NCBI GenBank assembly: GCA_028698995.1
Contig: JAQVVM010000001.1
Coordinates: 2,348 to 39,199 of the forward strand
Origin: Bacteroidales bacterium
Lineage (GTDB): Bacteria; Bacteroidota; Bacteroidia; Bacteroidales; PXBB01
Direction: 5' to 3'
Length of the DNA: 36,852 nt
A program made the position numbers and the translations under genes. Under the pieces are notes generated by a model. That model worked only from the letters and a program-made list of their open reading frames with translations, did no database searches and was not told where the DNA came from. Shown one piece after another: positions 31,363-36,852 of this stretch. The stretch's first letter is position 1, and each line of letters starts with the position of its first letter.

Positions 31363-32202
31363 CTAAAACAAAAGAATATTGTCAATCAAACGAACTTCAC
31401 CGAGAAAAACAGCAGTGCAAGCAACTCCTGAACTGCTTGAATGTAGTGTTTCTAAAGGTTTTAATGTATCTGCATCACAAATTTCAATATATTCAACACG
31501 CATTTCAGGAATGGATTTTAAAGAATTTATGAAGTCATTTTTTAAATTGTCAATAGTTTTATGAACAGTATTACTTTTTAAATTGCTTAAACATTTATAA
31601 ATATTTGATGCGTTTTCTCTTTGTGTCTTGGTAAGTCTTGAATTTCGAGAACTCATAGCAAGCCCATCATGCTCTCTGAATGTAGGACAAGGAATAATTG
31701 TAACAGGCATCTCAAAATCTTTCACCATTTGTTTTATAACGGCCAACTGCTGGTAGTCTTTCAGACCAAAATAGGCTGTGTCTGGCCTTAAAATATCAAA
31801 GAGTGCCTTAACAATAAAAACTACCCCCATGAAATGACAGGGTCTGTGAAGTCCTTCCATGACAGTATCCAAAAATCCCACATCATACTGAAAGAAATCC
31901 TTCCCGTCCAAAATTTTTTCATCAGGAAAAAAAACAATGTCACATCCCACCTCTTCTAATAGCTTTAAATCACTTTCGTGTGTTCGGGGGTATAATGTAA
32001 AATCATTTTTATTGTTAAATTGTAAGGGATTTACATAGATACTGCAAATAACCAAATCATTCTCTCTTTTTGCCTTTTCAACAAGGGCTATATGACCATG
32101 GTGTAAAGCCCCCATTGTGGGTACAAATCCCAATTGTTTATTCTGAAATTTTAGTGTATTGATGAATTTTTTTGCCTCTGCACAGGAGTTTAATATTTGC
32201 AT
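31363..32202 (-). CDS. panC: Pantothenate synthetase PanC
   Basis: PanC joins pantoate and beta-alanine with ATP. The 279-residue sequence carries the nucleotide motif PTMGALHHGH (28-37), the phosphate-binding FGLKDYQQLAVIKQMVKD, and the KMSKS-like MSSRNSRL, all required for adenylate formation. It is the first gene of a minus-strand operon: panC, panD, flippase, rfaE2. Its start faces the glycogen-synthase-like gene across a 222-bp divergent region with candidate promoters on both strands. Confidence 0.97.
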   Translation of the reverse strand: MQILNSCAEAKKFINTLKFQNKQLGFVPTMGALHHGHIALVEKAKRENDLVICSIYVNPLQFNNKNDFTLYPRTHESDLKLLEEVGCDIVFFPDEKILDGKDFFQYDVGFLDTVMEGLHRPCHFMGVVFIVKALFDILRPDTAYFGLKDYQQLAVIKQMVKDFEMPVTIIPCPTFREHDGLAMSSRNSRLTKTQRENASNIYKCLSNLKSNTVHKTIDNLKNDFINSLKSIPEMRVEYIEICDADTLKPLETLHSSSSGVACTAVFLGEVRLIDNILLF

Positions 32203-32345
32203 AATGAATTCAATTAAAAATAAATTAAAATTTATAAATAATAAAGGTCTTTATTTATTGTTTATCAGAATAAGAAAAAATGCTCCTTGTTTGTAAATGA
32301 TTTTACTATTGCTGAGTTGTGTGTGAAATCTTTTTAAAAAAAAGG

Positions 32346-32353
32346 CAAAAATA
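32346..32353 (-). promoter_or_regulatory. Candidate -7 box for the panC operon
   Basis: On the minus strand this reads TATTTTTG, matching TAnnTTTG, but it is about 144 bp before panC and lacks a TTG partner at normal spacing. A weaker candidate than the opposite-strand box. Confidence 0.25.
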
Positions 32354-32386
32354 GTATTATTATCAAGAAAATATATTTATTTTTTG

Positions 32387-32394
32387 TAAATTTG
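32387..32394 (+). promoter_or_regulatory. Candidate -7 box for the glycogen-synthase-like/DUF4270/glmS genes
   Basis: TAAATTTG fits the -7 consensus perfectly and is followed by GCAT, a frequent downstream context in this phylum. It ends 30 bp before the ATG at 32425. No TTG is seen at the usual spacing upstream. Confidence 0.45.
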
Positions 32395-32424
32395 CATAAA
32401 TTAAAAAAACATAATTTTAATAAA

Positions 32425-33249
32425 ATGGAAAAATCCAAAATTTTATTTGCTCAGCAAGAAATTTATCCTTACATAAAAGAAAGCTCAATGAGTCTGATAG
32501 GAAGACATCTGCCTCAGGGTATTCAGGAGAGGGGAAAGGAAATACGTACATTTATGCCACGTTACGGATGTATTAATGAAAGAAGAAATCAACTGCACGA
32601 AGTTATTCGACTTTCAGGAATGAATCTCATAATTAATGAAAATGACCATCCTTTGATTATAAAAGTTGCTTCTATACCTTCGGCCAGAATGCAGGTTTAT
32701 TTTATTGATAACGACGATTACTTCAGCCGTAAAGCGATGCTTACTGATAAATCACAAAAATACTATAAAGATAATGATGAACGCTCGATTTTCTATTGCA
32801 GAGGCGTTTTGGAAACTGTAAAGAAACTTGCGTGGCCTCCTGATGTTGTTCATTGCCATGGATGGATTTCTGCTTTATTACCCATTTATATCAAAAAAGC
32901 TTTTAAAGACAATCCTGTTTTTTCTGATTCTAAGGTTATTTATTCTATTTATGATGATGATTTTTCAGGTTCTTTCAGTAAAAACTATGCTGATAAAATT
33001 AAACTTCCCGGCATCTCAACTGAAGACCTTAACTTATTCAAAGATCCAACTTTTGTAAATATTACAAAAGCTGCTATTCATTTTTCGGATGCAGTTATTA
33101 TAAGCAGCCCGAAAATTAATCCTGAACTCGAAGCCTATATTAAAACAATTGATAAACCCATCCTCGAATATCAGAACCCTGATAATTATATTGATGCATA
33201 CTCCGAATTTTATGATGAAATTTTTATCAATAATAGCGTTTTATCTTAA
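32425..33249 (+). CDS. Glycogen/starch synthase-like protein, N-terminal GT5 half only
   Basis: A 274-residue protein resembling the N-terminal Rossmann domain of GT5 glycogen synthases: ILFAQQEIYPYIK, then RTFMPRYGCI, FYCRGVLETVKKLAWPPDVVHCHGW and a later SDAVIISSP. The ADP-glucose-binding K-x-G-G motif is KESS here, and the C-terminal catalytic half is missing (about 470 residues in full synthases). It cannot be a normal glycogen synthase; a structural or regulatory role is more likely. I chose the ATG at 32425, as the TTG at 32392 lies within the promoter box. It precedes a DUF4270 gene by 27 bp and glmS follows. That order also appears, from memory, in other Bacteroidota, so it is not a random fragment. 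Confidence 0.72.
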   Translation: MEKSKILFAQQEIYPYIKESSMSLIGRHLPQGIQERGKEIRTFMPRYGCINERRNQLHEVIRLSGMNLIINENDHPLIIKVASIPSARMQVYFIDNDDYFSRKAMLTDKSQKYYKDNDERSIFYCRGVLETVKKLAWPPDVVHCHGWISALLPIYIKKAFKDNPVFSDSKVIYSIYDDDFSGSFSKNYADKIKLPGISTEDLNLFKDPTFVNITKAAIHFSDAVIISSPKINPELEAYIKTIDKPILEYQNPDNYIDAYSEFYDEIFINNSVLS

Positions 33250-33276
33250 CATACCTTTTATTAAATACAACTGAAT

Positions 33277-34590
33277 TTGAAAGCATCTGTTTATTTGCAG
33301 CTTCTGATTAGAGTATCTGCGGCTGTTTTTATTTTGAACTCATTTTATTCATGTAATGAGCCCGATTTTATTGGTCTTGATGTGCAACCCGAAAATGATA
33401 AATTCAGTGTTTGCTTTGAAGAAAATCTTGATATCAATGCTTATACTGTAAGAGAAGATTCGGTACGTGCTGATAAAACGATTCAGAATCTGCTTGGAAA
33501 CTATAATGATCCTGTTTTTGGACGAACTTCTGCCGGCTTTTATACACACTTGCGTTTGTCTTCAAATAATGTTGATTTCGGACCTAATCCTGTGGCAGAT
33601 TCTATAGTCCTTTCTCTTGTTTACAAAGGTCATTATGGCCCTCTCAGAAAAATCAATGTTAAAGTTTTTGAGATTTTAGACAGCTTTTATAAAGATTCGA
33701 CTTATTATTCAAACCTTAGCCTGAATATTGGTCAACAGTGGGGAAGTGCTTCTGTTATTCCAAATTCTCTTGATAGCTTATATATTGATGGAGAACTTAA
33801 AGCTCCCCAGCTAAGAATCAAGATGGATGATGCTCTAGCTCAGCATTTCTTTAATGAATCAGGTACTACTAATTTGTCTGACAATAATGCTTTCCTTGGT
33901 TTTTTTAAAGGAATTTTTGTAACAACTTCTTTTGTCAATAATGAAGGTGCTATTCTTTATTTCGACCTCGTAAATACGGAATCACAATTAACGCTTTACT
34001 ATAAAAATGATTTGAATGATTCTCTTAAATATAATTTTGTTATTAATGAACATTGCAGCAGAATCAATATTTTTGAACATTATAATTACAGCAATGCCAA
34101 TCCTGTTTTACAACAACAATTAAATGGTGATTCATTACCTGGAGACAGTATCCTTTACGTTCAGGCCATGGCAGGGACAAAAATTAAATTATCTTTCCCT
34201 AACCTCAATAATTTTACTGAAAATGATAAGATTGTTCTCAATAAAGCTGAATTAATAATTCCTGTTGAAGAAAATGATGCCTCTCAGGCAACTTATTCTA
34301 TCCCTGAGAAACTGACCTTGGTAAGAATTAAAGAAAACGGAGAAATAGACTTTATAATTGATCAGTTTGAAGGAGAAAGTCATTTTAAGGGGATGTATGA
34401 TCCTGACAAAAAACAATACAGTTTTGTAATTACGCGCCACCTTCAGAATATTTTGAGCGGAAATATTGAAGATTATGGACTTTATATTTTGGTTTCAGGT
34501 TCTGCCATTAATGGAAGCAGAATTGTATTAAGAGGACCGGCCCATTCTCAAAATAATATGAAATTAAAAATCACCTACCTAAAATTGTAA
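33277..34590 (+). CDS. DUF4270 family lipoprotein
   Basis: A 437-residue outer-membrane-type lipoprotein. It starts with TTG at 33277 (no ATG fits, and an in-frame stop lies at 33262-33264), followed by a hydrophobic segment and C26 in FYSC, a loose lipobox. DUF4270 features are clear: DFIGLDVQPENDKF, AYTVREDSVRAD, NLLGNYNDPVFGRTSAGFYT and DSIVLSLVYKGHYG. These proteins are common in Bacteroidota and have no proven function. It ends 3 bp before glmS, so they are presumably co-translated or co-transcribed, perhaps linking surface glycan traits to amino-sugar supply, which is speculative. Confidence 0.88.
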   Translation: MKASVYLQLLIRVSAAVFILNSFYSCNEPDFIGLDVQPENDKFSVCFEENLDINAYTVREDSVRADKTIQNLLGNYNDPVFGRTSAGFYTHLRLSSNNVDFGPNPVADSIVLSLVYKGHYGPLRKINVKVFEILDSFYKDSTYYSNLSLNIGQQWGSASVIPNSLDSLYIDGELKAPQLRIKMDDALAQHFFNESGTTNLSDNNAFLGFFKGIFVTTSFVNNEGAILYFDLVNTESQLTLYYKNDLNDSLKYNFVINEHCSRINIFEHYNYSNANPVLQQQLNGDSLPGDSILYVQAMAGTKIKLSFPNLNNFTENDKIVLNKAELIIPVEENDASQATYSIPEKLTLVRIKENGEIDFIIDQFEGESHFKGMYDPDKKQYSFVITRHLQNILSGNIEDYGLYILVSGSAINGSRIVLRGPAHSQNNMKLKITYLKL

Positions 34591-34593
34591 AAT

Positions 34594-36432
34594 ATGTGCG
34601 GAATTGTTGCATACATCGGACCTAAACAAGCATTTCCTGTTTTAATCAAAGGACTTTATCGCTTAGAATACAGGGGATATGACAGCGCGGGAATTGCACT
34701 TCTAAATGATTCTTTAAACGTTTATAAAACAAAAGGAAAAGTAGCCGATCTTGAAGCTCATGTGATTAATAAAGACATTAAAGGAAATATTGGCATAGGC
34801 CATACCAGATGGGCAACTCATGGGGAGCCTAACAATGAAAATGCCCATCCCCACCTTTCACCTTCTCAGAATATTGCCATCATTCACAATGGGATAATTG
34901 AAAACTACGCTTCTTTAAAAAAAGAATTGGTAAACAGAGGATATACTTTCAGAAGTGAAACTGATACCGAGGTACTTATACATTTAATTGAAGACATTCA
35001 AATTAATGAAAAAGTTGACCTCGTTGAAGCATTGCAAATTGCATTAAGTCAGGTTATTGGAGCCTATGCGCTTGTACTCATTGCAAAAGGTGATAATGAT
35101 AAACTTATTTTGGCAAAAAAAGGCAGCCCCTTAGTTATTGGTATCGGTAATGGCGAATATTATGCTGCTTCTGATGCTACTCCCATTATTGAGTACACCC
35201 GTGAAGTTGTATATCTTGAAGATGAGGAAATTGCTATCATTCCAAGATATGGAGAATTAAAAATAAAGACTGTAAAAAATCAGGATAAGACACCTTATTC
35301 ACATAAACTCGAAATGCAATTGAACGAAATTGAAAAAGGCGGTTTTGAGCATTTTATGTTGAAAGAAATTTATGAACAACCTCGTTCTATTAAGGACAGC
35401 ATGAGAGGACGTCTAAATGCTATTCAAGGTGTTGTTAATTTGGGAGGTATAGCTCAGTATGAAAACAAATTGGTAAATGCCCGAAGAATCATTATTGTGG
35501 CTTGTGGTACTTCTTGGCATGCTGGTTTGGTTGGTGAATACTTAATAGAAGAACTTGCAAGAATTTCTGTAGAGGTTGAATATGCCTCAGAGTTTAGATA
35601 CAGAAACCCCATTATTTATGAAGATGATGTAGTTATTGCTATTTCTCAATCAGGTGAAACTGCTGATACTCTTGCAGCTATTGAATTGGCTAAATCTAAA
35701 GGTGCTACAATTATTGGAATTTGTAATGTTGTTGGTTCAAGCATTGCCAGAGCTACTCATGCTGGTTCTTATACACATGCCGGTCCCGAAATAGGTGTGG
35801 CATCAACCAAAGCATTTACTGCACAGGTTACCTTATTGAGTTTATTGGCTTTGCAGCTGGCATATACAAAAGGTCAAATCCCCTATAAAAGATTCAGAGA
35901 ATTAACCTATGAGTTGGAAGCAATTCCAAAGAAGGTTGAAGAAACCTTGGAAGCAAACACCATAATTAAGGAAATTGCGGGTATTTTTAAAAATGCATCA
36001 AATTTCTTATACCTTGGACGAGGTTATAATTTTCCTGTGGCTTTAGAAGGCGCGTTGAAACTTAAGGAAATTTCTTATATTCATGCTGAAGGATATCCTG
36101 CTGCTGAAATGAAACATGGTCCTATTGCTCTTATTGATGATCACATGCCCGTTGTTGTTATTGCACCTAATAAAGGCATTTACGATAAAGTTCTAAGCAA
36201 TATTCAGGAAGTAAAGGCACGTAAGGGTATTATCATTGCTGTAGTTACAAAAGGAGATATTGAAGTAAGACGCATGGCTGATTATGTCATTGAAATTCCT
36301 GAAACAGAAGAAATGTTTGTCCCCATTCTCGCTACCATTCCTTTGCAACTTCTTTCATACCATATTGCACTTTTAAGAGGCTGTAATGTCGACCAACCTA
36401 GAAATTTAGCCAAATCGGTTACGGTAGAATAA
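34594..36432 (+). CDS. glmS: Glutamine-fructose-6-phosphate aminotransferase (isomerizing) GlmS
   Basis: GlmS makes glucosamine-6-phosphate from fructose-6-phosphate and glutamine, the entry to peptidoglycan and LPS amino sugars. The 612-residue length is standard. Cys2 in MCGIVAYIG is the glutaminase nucleophile; RGYDSAGIA and HTRWATHGEP follow in the same domain. Two SIS isomerase domains have ACGTSWHAG, ISQSGETADT and the C-terminal end DQPRNLAKSVTVE. No glmS ribozyme or other leader element is seen; the 5' side is only the 3-bp gap to DUF4270. The stop lies 7 bp from the convergent ABC-F stop. Confidence 0.98.
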   Translation: MCGIVAYIGPKQAFPVLIKGLYRLEYRGYDSAGIALLNDSLNVYKTKGKVADLEAHVINKDIKGNIGIGHTRWATHGEPNNENAHPHLSPSQNIAIIHNGIIENYASLKKELVNRGYTFRSETDTEVLIHLIEDIQINEKVDLVEALQIALSQVIGAYALVLIAKGDNDKLILAKKGSPLVIGIGNGEYYAASDATPIIEYTREVVYLEDEEIAIIPRYGELKIKTVKNQDKTPYSHKLEMQLNEIEKGGFEHFMLKEIYEQPRSIKDSMRGRLNAIQGVVNLGGIAQYENKLVNARRIIIVACGTSWHAGLVGEYLIEELARISVEVEYASEFRYRNPIIYEDDVVIAISQSGETADTLAAIELAKSKGATIIGICNVVGSSIARATHAGSYTHAGPEIGVASTKAFTAQVTLLSLLALQLAYTKGQIPYKRFRELTYELEAIPKKVEETLEANTIIKEIAGIFKNASNFLYLGRGYNFPVALEGALKLKEISYIHAEGYPAAEMKHGPIALIDDHMPVVVIAPNKGIYDKVLSNIQEVKARKGIIIAVVTKGDIEVRRMADYVIEIPETEEMFVPILATIPLQLLSYHIALLRGCNVDQPRNLAKSVTVE

Positions 36433-36439
36433 TTTTTTT

Positions 36440-36852
36440 CTATTTCTCAGTATTTAAAATCTCAAGTTTACGGTGAAGATCTTCCCAGTCTTTTAGCTTT
36501 AAGTCATTATGTTTTTTTAACCCCTGATACTCCTCAAATAATTTTGGATAGGTGTCATGGGTCATATCTGTTGCAGGATTTTCAAGGATTTTCTCAATTT
36601 CTTGCATGCGAAATTCTGCTTTTGAAATCTCCGTTTCAATTTTTTCAATTTCTGAATTTATTTTGCGAATAAGCCTGTCAGTTTCCTTTTTCTTTTCCCA
36701 TTGTTGCTTATTGCTAGTTGTTTTTGAATCTGTTTCTTTTGAATCAATTACTTTTGTTTTATATTCAAGCTCCTGTAAACTCTCAAGGTTTCGTGTTCTC
36801 AAAAAATCAAACACATCACCATTATATTGCTTAATACACTGATGTCTGAACT
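36440..36852 (-). CDS. ABC-F family ATPase, C-terminal fragment (Uup/EttA-like)
   Basis: The frame is open from the right edge to a stop at 36440. It reads QYNGDVFDFLRTRNLESLQELE, the stretch just after the second ATPase domain of Bacteroidota ABC-F proteins, then a Lys/Glu-rich coiled coil (KINSEIEKIETEISKAEFRM, EEYQGLKK) that fits the ABC-F C-terminal domain. A GTG inside it could look like a start, but coding similarity continues upstream, so I treat it as a truncated gene. ABC-F proteins act on the ribosome; this part gives no clue to the subtype. Confidence 0.75.
   Translation of the reverse strand, partial: FRHQCIKQYNGDVFDFLRTRNLESLQELEYKTKVIDSKETDSKTTSNKQQWEKKKETDRLIRKINSEIEKIETEISKAEFRMQEIEKILENPATDMTHDTYPKLFEEYQGLKKHNDLKLKDWEDLHRKLEILNTEK

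Noticed and set aside
34560..34600. A glmS ribozyme upstream of glmS
   Set aside because: Only 3 bp separate DUF4270 from glmS and no ribozyme-like structure can fit; the ribozyme is found mainly in Gram-positive bacteria.
36440..36814. A complete small protein starting at GTG 36814
   Set aside because: The same frame continues upstream to the window edge with residues that fit an ABC-F protein, so it is a truncated larger gene.

Overview
The window looks like part, or all, of a contig from a Bacteroidota bacterium, probably an uncultured marine or gut-type Bacteroidales/Flavobacteria relative; genus cannot be given from sequence alone. The evidence is low G+C with A/T-rich intergenic DNA, promoters of the TTTG/TAnnTTTG type, a type IX secretion (T9SS) C-terminal sorting domain, choice-of-anchor-J/fibronectin-III secreted proteins, a DUF4270 lipoprotein beside glmS, and a Bacteroidota-style panC-panD-flippase-hldE block. 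No tRNA, rRNA, CRISPR, phage or insertion-sequence gene was seen.

Layout. (1) 1-10531, minus: one uninterrupted reading frame of at least 3510 codons for a giant secreted modular protein. Its C-terminus lies beyond base 1, and the left edge falls in an exact 127-bp repeat of 1675-1801. (2) 10532-11250: A/T-rich divergent intergenic region. (3) 11251-15162, plus: a four-gene cluster of a lysine-2,3-aminomutase-type radical SAM enzyme, two divergent D-Ala-D-Ala-ligase-like ATP-grasp enzymes and a GNAT acetyltransferase. This is the best candidate here for an undescribed pathway, probably a beta-lysine-containing small peptide or amide. (4) 15166-16282, minus: a 59-residue lipoprotein and a T9SS cargo protein that share a Tyr-Gly motif. 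(5) 16407-18292, plus: a small PLDc_N membrane protein, an ABC ATPase and a permease, arranged like Bacillus yxlEFG. (6) 18514-27490, plus: lipB, an S9 peptidase, a membrane methyltransferase, an M28 peptidase, rsmI, a MerR-type regulator and an EF-G paralog lacking the catalytic histidine. (7) 27495-32202, minus: panC, panD, a flippase-like membrane protein, hldE-type adenylyltransferase, a lipoprotein and radA. (8) 32425-36432, plus: a truncated glycogen-synthase-like protein, DUF4270 lipoprotein and glmS. (9) 36440-36852, minus: C-terminal part of an ABC-F ATPase running off the right end.

How the genes fit together. Most of the right-hand 20 kb is housekeeping: lipoate attachment, rRNA methylation, recombination repair, coenzyme A precursors, LPS heptose activation and amino-sugar synthesis. 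The accessory content is the giant adhesin-like protein, the aminomutase/ligase cluster, the Tyr-Gly pair and the ABC module. All function calls come from reading motifs by eye; no database search was run.
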